Origin: DASVUS01 sp036388675
Lineage (GTDB): Bacteria; Armatimonadota; Abditibacteriia; Abditibacteriales; Abditibacteriaceae
Assembly (NCBI GenBank): GCA_036388675.1
Contig: DASVRI010000039.1
Coordinates: 124,001-188,000 of the forward strand
Direction of reading: 5' to 3'
DNA length: 64,000 bases
In this document: one piece after another, positions 7,995-16,230 of the stretch
Layout of the letters: every line of letters begins with the position of its first letter
Numbering within the stretch: position 1 is the first letter of the stretch
Translations under genes and position numbers: made by a program
The notes under the pieces: generated by a model
The model's input: the letters and a program-made list of their open reading frames with translations, nothing else
What the model was told of the DNA's origin: nothing
The model's database searches: none

Positions 7995-8492
7995 GTGATG
8001 CGGTGCATCGGCTTTACTGTGACCATTGTTATGCGCAAAGCGATTAAGTCGGTTCAAACAACCAGAGAGCTGGAACAAGAACCCACCACAACCGATGACG
8101 AGCCACAGGCGCAATACGATTGCGCGCAGTGTCCGGCCATCTGTTGTGCGGTTTATCCACGCGTGCAGGTGACGCCGCGCGATGTACAGCGTTTGGCCAA
8201 GCACTTCAACCTCACGCCCGAAGCCACCATCAAGCGCTACACCAAAATTCGCGGCGGAGAGCGAGTGCTGCGTCGCAAGAAAGACACGATTTTTGATAAC
8301 GTGTGCCAGTTCCTCGATACGGAAACGCGCCGCTGCGGAATCTATCATGCGCGGCCTAAAGTGTGTCGCACGTTTCCCGAAGGGCCGCGCTGCGCTTACT
8401 TCGATCTGTTACAGTTTGAACGCGAGCATCAGAAAGACGTGACCGTCATCCCGCTCGTCGAGTTGGTTTTTCACGAACGAAAACAGGATTAG
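7995..8492 (+). CDS. YkgJ family Cys-cluster protein (Zn/Fe chelating)
   Basis: 165 residues from a GTG start (next ATG is codon 2; ATG 8031 is an alternative). The N-terminal 'YDCAQCPAICCAVYP' is the CxxCxxCC signature, followed by 'VTPRDVQRLAKHF', 'CQFLDTETRRCGIYHARPKV' and 'CRTFPEG', the standard order in the CxxCxxCC (YkgJ) family. Eight Cys would chelate zinc or iron. The biochemical role is not known; relatives have been linked to flagellin methylation and metal binding. No ribosome site is evident for any start, so the N-terminus is uncertain. Confidence 0.75.
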   Translation: MMRCIGFTVTIVMRKAIKSVQTTRELEQEPTTTDDEPQAQYDCAQCPAICCAVYPRVQVTPRDVQRLAKHFNLTPEATIKRYTKIRGGERVLRRKKDTIFDNVCQFLDTETRRCGIYHARPKVCRTFPEGPRCAYFDLLQFEREHQKDVTVIPLVELVFHERKQD

Positions 8493-8575
8493 TTGTCGGT
8501 GCGGAACTCGCTCACGAATGACGGCAGCCCGCAAGGGTTTATTAAATACTCAGTTTGCAGATTAGGAGACAGAAG

Positions 8576-9055
8576 ATGGCGTTGCCAATGGGGAGCCAGG
8601 CTCCCGATTTCACATTATCGACTTTGCAGGGCAAGACAACACAACTTTCACAACTGCGCGGCACGCCGGTGCTGTTGAATTTCTTTCGCACCGATTGCAC
8701 ATGGTGCACCGTTGAGATGCCAAAGCTGGCCAACGCATTTCGGAGACATCACGATGTTGCCGTACACTTCCTGGGCATTGCCTCCGACTTGGATATGACG
8801 CTTATTGAAGGCTTTGCCAATCAACAGCAACTCGACTTCCCCATTTTGCACGACATCAATGGCGAAACGATGCGCGCCTACGGCATCGAACGTGTACCGA
8901 CATTTATCGTGGTTGATGCCGATGGCTCTGTAACGCGTATCTATGAGGGTTCCAGTGAGCAACTGGCTGGCATTGTCGAGCAGACGTTGATGGCTGCAGC
9001 ACGCGGCGACGAACTCCCCGAGTACTCGCTGGTCGGTAATGGCTGCGCGCCGTAA
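8576..9055 (+). CDS. TlpA/AhpC-type thioredoxin-fold protein
   Basis: 159 residues. Redoxin layout: 'GSQAPDFTLSTLQGK' near the N-terminus, the active site 'FFRTDCTWCTVEMPKL' (CxxC, W inside), 'YGIERVPTFIVVDADGSV' with the cis-Pro, and a helix after it. It probably reduces disulfides or peroxides. There is no signal peptide or membrane segment, so it acts in the cytoplasm. ATG 8576 follows TTAGGAGACAGAAG, a good ribosome site, and is better than ATG 8555. The C-terminal 20 residues ('LPEYSLVGNGCAP') contain an extra Cys and the iterated palindrome. Confidence 0.75.
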   Translation: MALPMGSQAPDFTLSTLQGKTTQLSQLRGTPVLLNFFRTDCTWCTVEMPKLANAFRRHHDVAVHFLGIASDLDMTLIEGFANQQQLDFPILHDINGETMRAYGIERVPTFIVVDADGSVTRIYEGSSEQLAGIVEQTLMAAARGDELPEYSLVGNGCAP

Positions 9056-9067
9056 GCAAGCACCTCA

Positions 9068-10507
9068 TTATTCTGGTTCGGCGCTGCCTTCCAATACCAG
9101 ACCGCGCGTGGCCGGGAACTGTTCATACCACAGCACCAGTGCATCACGTAGATGTTGTGCATAGCGGAAATGAGCGCCTGTGCCGGTGCGTAACTCCGCT
9201 TCATACAGGAACTTATCGGCGGTTGTGGTGTGTTCGAAGAAGTATTGTGTGCCGAGCAGCGTCCAGCTAACGTAACTCGCATCGCCTTCAATCAGCAACT
9301 GGCGGGCACGCGCTGAAGCGTCGCGGCCACGAGTACTCAGCTCATGCAAGCGTGCCCCGAATTCGTCTTCACAATGCGCCGGCAGTTGATCGAGTGCCGA
9401 ATAGAAACCGCGTGGCACTAGTGGACACCATTTGGTGCCGGTGCGATGCCGATTTAAGTCGCGGATTTCGGCCAGCGCAATGGCATCCCAACTGAAACGT
9501 GTCGTAGTGCGCTGCAAGTCGTGCCCCAGCCACGCATAACGATTGTCGTGAAACTGCAAGTCGGCAGCGATGTCTTCTGCCGTAACGTGCGGTGGCAGCG
9601 AGACTTCGAGAGCAGCACGCGGCGGGCACTCGAACGTTGCGGTGCCATCTTGCAGATATTCGCATGATGTTTGTGCGGCCAGTTTTCGCCAGCGCTCCAA
9701 TTCACGCTCTGCACCTTTTTGAACTGATTGCTTCGCTACCGCGTGCTTCATCATGCGCGGCGCAGCCAGTTGCAATTCTTCGCGGATGGCGTTGCCTAAC
9801 TGCTGCGGCTCGGGCAGTGGATGCGACAGTAAGTGCTGGCAAAGCTGTGTCCAACCGCGCGCCGACATAATCAACATCATGTTGGTCGGTGCCGCAACGG
9901 GAAGAAAATTGCGCGCGCGGTCGAAGCTGTAGTTGCGCCGCATACGCGCCACTTGCTTTTGCGCGCGCTCCGACTTGTCTTCTTGCAGGCTGCGTGGGAT
10001 GCGCGCCACATCCGGTTCGCGTGCGGCAATCTCTTCCCACAGTTCCAACGCCTGGGCGTAGGCGTCGTAGCTCTGGTGGATGGTGCGCTGCCATTCATCG
10101 CGAACATGTATGGGGATGCCTAACTTTTCAGCGCCGACCGTTTCCTGCGCGCCGTAGTTGATGTAACGAGTACTCGATTCCTGTCCGCCTGCCGTGGGGC
10201 ATAGCGTCCATACATGATACGCCAGCCACAGCGAAACGCCGTCGATGAAAATCGCGACCGGCGCCATGTCGGCAATGGATTGGTGCCCGTAGTCGATCAT
10301 CTTAAAAATCGAATCGACCGATTTATCAAGATTGTTCGGGTCGATTTTGGAGAGAATGGCTTCCAGCCCTTCGTTGCTGCGCGAATAGCGCGCGCCGCTG
10401 GCGGCCAGCAGTTCGGGGGTGAGAGCCGGACGACCGGCAGCAGAAGACGCTTCAGTCGGACAAACGGCCACCTGAGTGACTTTCATCTCGCGTGCTTTGG
10501 TAGGCAT
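9068..10507 (-). CDS. Double-length FAD-dependent thymidylate synthase (ThyX) family protein
   Basis: 479 residues, about twice a normal ThyX (about 220-250). ThyX makes dTMP with FAD/NADPH and methylene-folate. First half: 'MIDYGHQSIADMAPVAIFID' (GH(Q)S helix), 'AGGQESSTRYINY' (the S-x-RY part of the ThyX motif) and 'NFLPVAAPTNMMLIM'. Second half: 'LAEIRDLNRHRTGTKW' (RHR part) and 'VPRGFYSALDQL'. So the two parts of the RHRx7S motif seem to lie in different halves, as in an internal duplication with each half degenerate. ATG 10507 has no strong ribosome site. Whether it is an active synthase or a ThyX-derived relative is unclear. Confidence 0.7.
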   Translation of the reverse strand: MPTKAREMKVTQVAVCPTEASSAAGRPALTPELLAASGARYSRSNEGLEAILSKIDPNNLDKSVDSIFKMIDYGHQSIADMAPVAIFIDGVSLWLAYHVWTLCPTAGGQESSTRYINYGAQETVGAEKLGIPIHVRDEWQRTIHQSYDAYAQALELWEEIAAREPDVARIPRSLQEDKSERAQKQVARMRRNYSFDRARNFLPVAAPTNMMLIMSARGWTQLCQHLLSHPLPEPQQLGNAIREELQLAAPRMMKHAVAKQSVQKGAERELERWRKLAAQTSCEYLQDGTATFECPPRAALEVSLPPHVTAEDIAADLQFHDNRYAWLGHDLQRTTTRFSWDAIALAEIRDLNRHRTGTKWCPLVPRGFYSALDQLPAHCEDEFGARLHELSTRGRDASARARQLLIEGDASYVSWTLLGTQYFFEHTTTADKFLYEAELRTGTGAHFRYAQHLRDALVLWYEQFPATRGLVLEGSAEPE

Positions 10508-10562
10508 GATGTTTGGCGTTGCAGTTTGCCACTTTTTATCACCAACGAGTACTCGTTAAGCG

Positions 10563-10680
10563 AAAGTTCGCCGCAAGGACGCAAAGAAAAAGAGAAGAAA
10601 GCCGCGCGTAGCGTGGCTTCGACAGCGTGTGAATAGACACTTCCCCAAATCCTTCTTTTGCGCCCTTCACGGTGAACTTT
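10563..10680. repeat. Intergenic palindrome, 'CGCAAGGACGCAAAGAA' type
   Basis: AAAGTTCGCCGCAAGGACGC at 10563 and following is matched in inverted form at about 10653-10680 (TTCTTTTGCGCCCTTCACGG, then TGAACTTT), with diverged bases and about 60 bases between. It belongs to the widespread 'CACCGCAAAGGACGCAAAG' intergenic repeat class; a second, better kept copy lies at 13578-13663. Confidence 0.65.
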
Positions 10681-10682
10681 TC

Positions 10683-10688
10683 TATAAT
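10683..10688 (+). promoter_or_regulatory. Possible -10 box of a leaderless transcript
   Basis: TATAAT stands 8 bases before the GTG start at 10697, so transcription would start near the start codon and no ribosome site is present. No good -35 hexamer is seen at 16-18 bases. The box overlaps the end of the adjacent intergenic palindrome. Inference only. Confidence 0.35.
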
Positions 10689-10696
10689 AGCTTTTC

Positions 10697-11620
10697 GTGC
10701 TTCAAATTCTGTGGCGGGTCATCACGCCCATCTTCCTCATGATGGGCATCGGGTATTTAGTGCAGCGTCGCCTGGGTTTCGATATTCGCTCCCTCACGCG
10801 CCTCAACTTCTGGATTTTCGTGCCCAGCTTTCTGTTCGTCAAGATCGTGAGTTCATCACTTTCCTTCAAAGAGCTGGTTTCGGTGGCGCTACATTTCACG
10901 ATTTTCTTCCTGGCGATGTTTGCTATCGCGTGGTTTGTGGCTACGGCCATGGGCGCAGGAGAGCGCATGCGCCGCGCCATGACCGCTTCGGTGTTGTTCT
11001 ATAATTCCGGCAACTATGGCGTGCCGGTGGCGCAACTGGCGTTTCCCGGCTCACTTGTTGCCGAAAGTGTGCAGGCGATCACCATGACGATGCAGAACTT
11101 TACCAACTTCACCATCGGTCTCAGTTTGCACGCTGGCGGCGAAGAGGGCATGAGTCGCCGCGAAACTATCTTGGCAATGTTCAAGCTGCCCATGATTTAC
11201 ACCTTTATCGCAGCCGTGGTGTGGCGCACTTTTAATTTGCCCCGGCCCGAACCGGTGTGGCAGGCGCTCAACACGCTGGCGCAAGGATTGGTACCAATTG
11301 CCCTCATCACGCTCGGGGCGCAGATGGCGACACTAAAATCGCACCGCTTCAGTCGTGAGATGACGGTCACGCTCTTCTTGCGTCTCATCCTGGCGCCAGT
11401 TCTCGGCTTCTTCATCGTGAAATTGATGCACATCGAAGGATTGCTGGCACAAGCCATAATTGTATCGACCAGCTTCCCGACCGCCATCAACTCGGCCCTG
11501 TTGGCCATCGAATACAACAACGAGCCGGATTATGCCGCCGCGACCGTGTTCTATTCGACACTGTTTTCCAGCGCCACGGTTTCGCTGGTAATCTACGCCG
11601 TGACGCACATCAAGATGTAA
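10697..11620 (+). CDS. AEC (auxin efflux carrier) family transporter
   Basis: 307 residues with about 10 hydrophobic segments arranged as two similar halves, as in the bile-acid/auxin carrier fold. Family marks: N-terminal 'VITPIFLMMGIGYLVQRRLG', 'VLFYNSGNYGVPVAQLAFPG' (the conserved N-x-G-N-x-G segment in the crossover helix), 'LALGA'-like 'LITLGAQMATLK', and C-terminal 'STSFPTAINSALLAIEYNNE'. It likely exports or imports a small organic acid across the inner membrane. Start GTG 10697 lacks a ribosome site; the TATAAT at 10683 suggests a leaderless message. No neighbour tells the substrate. Confidence 0.75.
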   Translation: MLQILWRVITPIFLMMGIGYLVQRRLGFDIRSLTRLNFWIFVPSFLFVKIVSSSLSFKELVSVALHFTIFFLAMFAIAWFVATAMGAGERMRRAMTASVLFYNSGNYGVPVAQLAFPGSLVAESVQAITMTMQNFTNFTIGLSLHAGGEEGMSRRETILAMFKLPMIYTFIAAVVWRTFNLPRPEPVWQALNTLAQGLVPIALITLGAQMATLKSHRFSREMTVTLFLRLILAPVLGFFIVKLMHIEGLLAQAIIVSTSFPTAINSALLAIEYNNEPDYAAATVFYSTLFSSATVSLVIYAVTHIKM

Positions 11621-11658
11621 TGTCACTGGTGTGACAACTGCACAGGCGAGTACTCGTT

Positions 11659-12138
11659 ATGGATGAAATCACGTTGCACACGACAATCATCATGGGTGTT
11701 GGTTTGCTGGGCGCGGTCGTACCGGTCTTGCCCGGCCCGCCGCTGGTGTGGCTGGGTGCGCTTTACTACTCCTACCGCACCGATTGGACGGAAGTTGGTT
11801 GGTTGACTCTGGCCGTTCTTTTTCTGCTGGCCGTCGTCGGTAGCACCGCCGATGTGTGGATGAGCGCACTGGGCGCTAAGAAGACCGGTGCATCCGGCTG
11901 GGCCACGCTCGCCAGTATGGTGGGAGGCTTCATCGGATTGCTCGTGCTAAGTCTGCCGGGTTTGTTCATCGGCTCTATTGCGGCCATTGCCCTTGTCGAG
12001 TACTCGCGTCACAAAGATTGGAACAAAGTGCTGCACGCCAGCAAAGGCTATCTTGCGGGTTATCTGCTCTCGATTGTAGTGCAGATTTTTACGTGTCTCT
12101 TGATGATCGGCCTGTTCGTGGCGGCGGTTCGTTTCTAA
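11659..12138 (+). CDS. DUF456 family membrane protein
   Basis: 159 residues, four to five membrane helices. DUF456 traits: 'GLLGAVVPVLPGPPLVWLGA' at residues about 13-32, a glycine-rich central pair of helices ('VGGFIGLLVLSLPGLFIG'), and a final helix. The role of the family is unknown. Start ATG 11659 follows GGCGAGTACTCGTT, where the iterated palindrome at 11648-11655 supplies the only purine-rich stretch before the start. Another copy at 11998 reads as Glu-Tyr-Ser in the coding frame. Confidence 0.75.
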   Translation: MDEITLHTTIIMGVGLLGAVVPVLPGPPLVWLGALYYSYRTDWTEVGWLTLAVLFLLAVVGSTADVWMSALGAKKTGASGWATLASMVGGFIGLLVLSLPGLFIGSIAAIALVEYSRHKDWNKVLHASKGYLAGYLLSIVVQIFTCLLMIGLFVAAVRF

Positions 12139-12160
12139 TTACCCTGTGAGTGATTTCATT

Positions 12161-12856
12161 ATGGAGAAGCACCAAATAGAACGAGTACTCGACTTGCAGC
12201 AGCGCGCTTACAACTTACTGCTGTGGATCAGCGATCAGGCGCGGCATCAACCAGATTTGCTCAGTGAGGCGAACCTGCAAAAGCTGCGCTATGCTCAGGG
12301 TTGCGATGAATGGGTGCGTCACATGATGGGAATGTTTCCGGAAAATTTCCGGCCAGGGGAGGCCGACATCGGCGCCTTTGCGCATCTGCTGTCTTCGTTT
12401 TTTAACACGTCGTTTCATGTGGAGACGAAGAACGAATCCAACTGGAGCAGCCGTCATTCCACTTACGACACCTGGGTTGCCACCAAGCTGGTTCCCGGCG
12501 CACCCAAATCGACTAAAGGCCCGGCGGCCAAAAAGCGCGCTCAGGAAAAAGACAGGCAGTCGGCGCACAACCTTCAGCTTATAGCCTTGGAAGAGTTGGC
12601 GATTGAAAACGACATCGACCTCACACGCGCGCAAATCGAAGCCCTCGCCGCGCAGCCGGATATAGCCGAATCGCTCAACCTGTGGTCTTATGCGCATGAA
12701 CTGATGCGGCGCTCACAGTTCGCTTCACAGGGCGCAGCCGTTCACCAGATGTGGCTTTCACTCGACAAGAAGACGCGCGAAAATCTTAGCGCCGACACCA
12801 TCTGGCAGGCCCGCGAACAATTGTGCCGGGCATTAAAGGCCTGTGCTGCAAGCTGA
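12161..12856 (+). CDS. Unrecognised 231-residue soluble protein
   Basis: I do not recognise a family. The protein is helical and charged, with no signal or membrane segment. An N-terminal helical part ('HQIERVLDLQQRAYNLLLWI') is followed by a region with several aromatic residues (about residues 55-110), a basic stretch ('KSTKGPAAKKRAQEKDRQS', about 125-143) and a helical C-terminal half. ATG 12161 or GTG 12146 could start it; neither has a clear ribosome site. It follows the DUF456 gene by 22 bases and precedes nuoC by 130, so it may be in an operon with either. Confidence 0.5.
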   Translation: MEKHQIERVLDLQQRAYNLLLWISDQARHQPDLLSEANLQKLRYAQGCDEWVRHMMGMFPENFRPGEADIGAFAHLLSSFFNTSFHVETKNESNWSSRHSTYDTWVATKLVPGAPKSTKGPAAKKRAQEKDRQSAHNLQLIALEELAIENDIDLTRAQIEALAAQPDIAESLNLWSYAHELMRRSQFASQGAAVHQMWLSLDKKTRENLSADTIWQAREQLCRALKACAAS

Positions 12857-12986
12857 ATTCTTTGCCAAACTGGCGCTTGTGCACTCTTTCACAGAGTAGT
12901 AAAATACACGTGAGATTGACCCGACAGCGAAGCTCAACAGCGAAGCTGGAAGCGATGCTAACGAGCGAAGCGGAAAGCGAGTACTC

Positions 12987-13577
12987 ATGGTCAGCGATTC
13001 CATTACCGGCCCCAACCCGACAATGTACACCGTGCCGCGCGAAAGCAGCGGCGCCTACACCAAAACTCCCGAGCAAGCCGAAGCCGCCGTCGAGCGCTTG
13101 CAGGCGCAGTTCCCGGACATCTTCTTTGAGGTGCGCCGCTTTCGGGATGAAGTGACGGTCTTTGTGCCGCGCGAGCACATCGTCGAGGTCTGCACCTTCT
13201 GCAAAACCGCCGAGGGCATGAATTACAACTATCTCAGCGACCTCACCGGCAACGACTGGCCCGACCGCGACCCGCGCTTTGAGGTCATTTACAACCTGTA
13301 TTCGCTGAAGCATTTCACGTATTTGCGCCTCATCGTGCGCGTGCCGGAAGACGACACTAAACTTTCTACAGTTACGGGCGTGTGGCGCACCGCCAACTGG
13401 CACGAGCGTGAAGTGAGCGAAATGTTCGGCATCACGTTTGAGGGCCACCCCGATCTGCGTCATTTGTTGCTGCCCGAAGACTGGAACGGCTTTCCGTTGC
13501 GCCAGGATTACGAAATCGGCTTTGAAGAACCCGAATTTACGGTGCGCAAGATCAACCGCAACTATGCGAAAGGCTAA
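12987..13577 (+). CDS. nuoC: NADH-quinone oxidoreductase subunit C
   Basis: 196 residues, the 30-kDa subunit of the peripheral arm of complex I. The family signature is clear at residues about 133-175: 'HEREVSEMFGITFEGHPDLR' followed by 'HLLLPEDWNGFPLRQDYEI'. Residues about 88-120 carry 'EVIYNLYSLKHFTYLRLIV'. ATG 12987 is directly preceded by GCGAGTACTC, so the iterated palindrome at 12979-12986 again stands in the ribosome-site position. It is the first nuo gene here; nuoA and nuoB, which usually come before it, are absent from the window. Confidence 0.9.
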   Translation: MVSDSITGPNPTMYTVPRESSGAYTKTPEQAEAAVERLQAQFPDIFFEVRRFRDEVTVFVPREHIVEVCTFCKTAEGMNYNYLSDLTGNDWPDRDPRFEVIYNLYSLKHFTYLRLIVRVPEDDTKLSTVTGVWRTANWHEREVSEMFGITFEGHPDLRHLLLPEDWNGFPLRQDYEIGFEEPEFTVRKINRNYAKG

Positions 13578-13663
13578 TTCACCGCGAAGGACGCAAAGTT
13601 CGCAAAGGAAAAGAGAGCAAGTCCCTCACACTTCTTTGCGTCCTTCGCGCACTTTGCGGTGAA
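13578..13663. repeat. Intergenic palindrome between nuoC and nuoD
   Basis: TTCACCGCGAAGGACGCAAAG (13578-13598) pairs with CTTTGCGTCCTTCGCG further on, and the outer arm CACCGC pairs with GCGGTGAA ending at 13663, with a 7-base bulge. Same class as 10563-10680. It fills the whole gap between the nuoC stop and nuoD. Confidence 0.75.
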
Positions 13664-13674
13664 AGAAAATTATC

Positions 13675-15027
13675 ATGTCGAGACTAAAAGCGCGTCGGCC
13701 CGACCCGACCAAAATATTCGATAATATCCACGACGACATGGCGCCAGTCGAAGCAATTCAGCGCCGTGACGAGATGGAAAACGCCTCGGCCATGGCGCAG
13801 ACCGAGATGGCGCAGAGTGGCACCGTCATCGAGCGCCTCGACCCCAGCGAGCCCGGCGGCAGCGAGCGCATGATTATCAACATGGGGCCGCAGCACCCGA
13901 GTACTCATGGTGTGCTGCGCCTTGTGCTGGAACTCGACGGCGAAACCGTGGTCAAGGCCGAGCCGGTGATCGGTTATCTGCACACCGGCATGGAAAAGAC
14001 CATGCAGTCGAAGATGTATCAGCAGTCGATTGTCGTTACCGACCGCTTCGACTACACCAACTCGATGGGCAACAACCTGGTGTATGTGCTGGCCGTCGAG
14101 AAGCTGCTGGGAGCCGAAATCCCGGAGCGTGCGCAAGCCCTGCGCGTGATCGTCGCCGAGTTGCAGCGCATTTCGGCGCACCTGGTATGGCTGGCCACAC
14201 ACGCGCTCGACCTGGGCGCTATGACGGTGTATTTCTACTGCTTCCGCGAACGCGAGATGATTCTCGACATGTTCGACATGATCTGCGGCGCTCGTCTCAC
14301 CTACTCGTATATGCGCGTTGGCGGCCTCGTCGCGGATGCGCCGCCCGAGTTCTTCGAAGCGTTGCAAGAGTTCCTCAAGATCATCGATGCGCGCATCGAC
14401 GAATATGCCTACCTGCTGAGCAGCAACGAAATATTCGTGGGCCGCACGCAGGGCATTGGCGCGCTGACGCAGGAAGAAATCATCGACCTTGGCGTGAGCG
14501 GCCCCGTGGCGCGCGCTTCGGGCATCGACTGGGACTTGCGCAAGAGCAACCCGTATTCCGGCTACGACAAATACGAATTCGATGTGCCGATTGGCTCCAA
14601 CGGCGACGTTTACGACCGCTACTTAGTGCGCATTGAAGAGATGCACCAGAGCGCGCACATCGTGCGTCAGGCGCTCGCTACGCTGCCCGAAGGCCCGATT
14701 CGCTGTGCTGACCGCAAGATCAGTTTGCCGCCGCGTGAAGAACTCGCGACTTCAATGGAAGCCGTGATTCACCACTTCAAGTTGATTACGGAAGGCTTTC
14801 ACCCGCCGAAGAATCAGCAGGTGTATCAGGCGGTCGAAGCGCCCAAGGGTGAACTCGGTTGCTTTATCGCCAGCGATGGCAGCAACAAGCCGTATCGCTG
14901 TCACTGGCGCGGCGCCAGCTTTGTGAACCTGCAATCGCTGCCGCCGATGCTGGAAGGCCGTCTTGTGGCCGACACCGTGGCGATTATCGGCTCGATTGAC
15001 ATCGTGCTGGGCGAGGTTGATCGCTAA
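13675..15027 (+). CDS. nuoD: NADH-quinone oxidoreductase subunit D
   Basis: 450 residues, the 49-kDa subunit lining the quinone site. An N-terminal extension of about 65 residues, variable in the family, precedes 'MIINMGPQHPSTHGVLRLVL', the strongest NuoD signature. Further marks: 'EPVIGYLHTGMEK', 'DRFDYTNSMGNN', 'RISAHLVWLATHALDLGAMT' and C-terminal 'LVADTVAIIGSIDIVLGEVDR'. The palindrome copy at 13899 is read as Pro-Ser-Thr-His in the universally conserved HPSTHG motif. ATG 13675 has only a weak purine stretch before it, so a shorter N-terminus is possible. Confidence 0.93.
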   Translation: MSRLKARRPDPTKIFDNIHDDMAPVEAIQRRDEMENASAMAQTEMAQSGTVIERLDPSEPGGSERMIINMGPQHPSTHGVLRLVLELDGETVVKAEPVIGYLHTGMEKTMQSKMYQQSIVVTDRFDYTNSMGNNLVYVLAVEKLLGAEIPERAQALRVIVAELQRISAHLVWLATHALDLGAMTVYFYCFREREMILDMFDMICGARLTYSYMRVGGLVADAPPEFFEALQEFLKIIDARIDEYAYLLSSNEIFVGRTQGIGALTQEEIIDLGVSGPVARASGIDWDLRKSNPYSGYDKYEFDVPIGSNGDVYDRYLVRIEEMHQSAHIVRQALATLPEGPIRCADRKISLPPREELATSMEAVIHHFKLITEGFHPPKNQQVYQAVEAPKGELGCFIASDGSNKPYRCHWRGASFVNLQSLPPMLEGRLVADTVAIIGSIDIVLGEVDR

Positions 15028-15048
15028 TTAGGCGTAGCGAGTACTCGC

Positions 15049-15564
15049 ATGACGCATAGTGCAAAAGCGCGCAGTTTCACGGTGTACGCCGATTACCACC
15101 AGTTTTATGTGGAAGACGCGCAGACAGACCCGGCGCAGTCGGCAGCGCCCGAGTTCTGGAGCCAGGAAGCGTTTGAGCGTGGACTGGCCGTAGCGCGTGA
15201 TATGATTGCTGTCGGCACAGCGCGCTACGGCGTTGTGCAGGTCGAGTTGAAAATTGCGGAGGCCGAGCCAGACGCTGATCTTGACGAGTGGGATCAGGTC
15301 AATGAGTGCGGCATCGAGTTGCATTCCGGCACGCTGCTGGTGCGCGGTTGCACGCAAGATGCGGAGTCGGCGCAACGCTTTGAGGTGACGCCGGGCTCGT
15401 ATCGCATGCGCGTTTTCTACGGCAACCTTGATGCGGATGACACGGATGCTGAAGAAGGTGATGACCGTTACCGCGTCGTGCTCTGGCCCGGTGAAGTTGT
15501 CGCGCCGCGTGTGTTGAAAAGTTACGAAAGCAGAACGGACAACGAGTACTCGGAACTGGAGTAA
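15049..15564 (+). CDS. Unassigned 171-residue protein between nuoD and nuoE, weakly ComJ-like
   Basis: Not a complex I subunit. Residues 9-22 ('SFTVYADYHQFYVED') and the pattern W-(later)-'VGTARYGVVQVELKI', 'EWDQVNECGIELHSG', 'PGSYRMRVFYG' suggest an all-beta fold found in short 'YHQF' proteins, of which competence protein ComJ/Nin (inhibitor of nuclease NucA) is one. This likeness is weak and from memory. C-terminus is acidic ('DDTDAEEGDDR'). ATG 15049 is preceded by GCGAGTACTCGC. It ends 3 bases before nuoE, so it is in the nuo transcript. Could be an immunity-like or assembly factor; unproven. Confidence 0.55.
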   Translation: MTHSAKARSFTVYADYHQFYVEDAQTDPAQSAAPEFWSQEAFERGLAVARDMIAVGTARYGVVQVELKIAEAEPDADLDEWDQVNECGIELHSGTLLVRGCTQDAESAQRFEVTPGSYRMRVFYGNLDADDTDAEEGDDRYRVVLWPGEVVAPRVLKSYESRTDNEYSELE

Positions 15565-15567
15565 GTT

Positions 15568-16194
15568 ATGCTGACCGACGCGGGAATCGCGCGCATCGAA
15601 GAGATTTGCAAAGAGTATCCAAACCGGAAGTCGGCCCTGGTGCCGGCTTTATATGTGGCACAGCGCGAGTACGGTGGCTGGCTGCCGCGCGAAGCGATGG
15701 TTGAAGTCGCGGAAGTGCTCGACCTGCCCGAGTCACACGTCTATGCCGTGGCGTCGTTCTATTCGATGTTCTACTTGAAGCCCATCGGTCAGAACGTGGT
15801 GCAGGTTTGCACAACAAGCCCATGCGAGTTGCGCGGCGCACGCGATGCGGTTGAATGCTTCAAGAAACGTCTCGGCATTAGCCAGGGCGAAACCACAGCC
15901 GACGGCAAGTTCACACTTATGGAAGTGGAATGCCTCGCCGCGTGCGACAAAGCCCCGATGGCGCAGATCAACGAAGATTATTACGAAAATCTCGACGAAG
16001 CGAAAATCAACGAGATCGTCGATTACCTGTCGCGCGGCGAGAAGCCGCCGTATGCGGAGTTCGAAAAGTGGCTGGGCACTCACCCGATTGCTTTCAGCGA
16101 CGAAGAGTTGGGCATTGATGTAAGCGGCATCACGCCCGCGCCGCCGGTCGAGAAGAAGGAAAAACCCGCCGAAGAAGCTGCACCAGCGGCATAG
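15568..16194 (+). CDS. nuoE: NADH-quinone oxidoreductase subunit E (24 kDa)
   Basis: 208 residues. The thioredoxin-like C-terminal part holds the N1a [2Fe-2S] ligands: 'QVCTTSPCELRGA' (Cys-x4-Cys) and 'ECLAACDKAPM' (Cys-x3-Cys). The N-terminal helical part starts 'RIEEICKEYPNRKSALVPAL'. With NuoF it forms the NADH-oxidising tip of complex I. The C-terminal 40 residues after 'SDEELGIDVSGIT' are Pro/Glu/Ala-rich and typical of a disordered tail. It begins 3 bases after the preceding gene. Confidence 0.9.
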   Translation: MLTDAGIARIEEICKEYPNRKSALVPALYVAQREYGGWLPREAMVEVAEVLDLPESHVYAVASFYSMFYLKPIGQNVVQVCTTSPCELRGARDAVECFKKRLGISQGETTADGKFTLMEVECLAACDKAPMAQINEDYYENLDEAKINEIVDYLSRGEKPPYAEFEKWLGTHPIAFSDEELGIDVSGITPAPPVEKKEKPAEEAAPAA

Positions 16195-16230
16195 CTCAAG
16201 GCGGCATAGCTTAAGGCGACGCAACCGACC

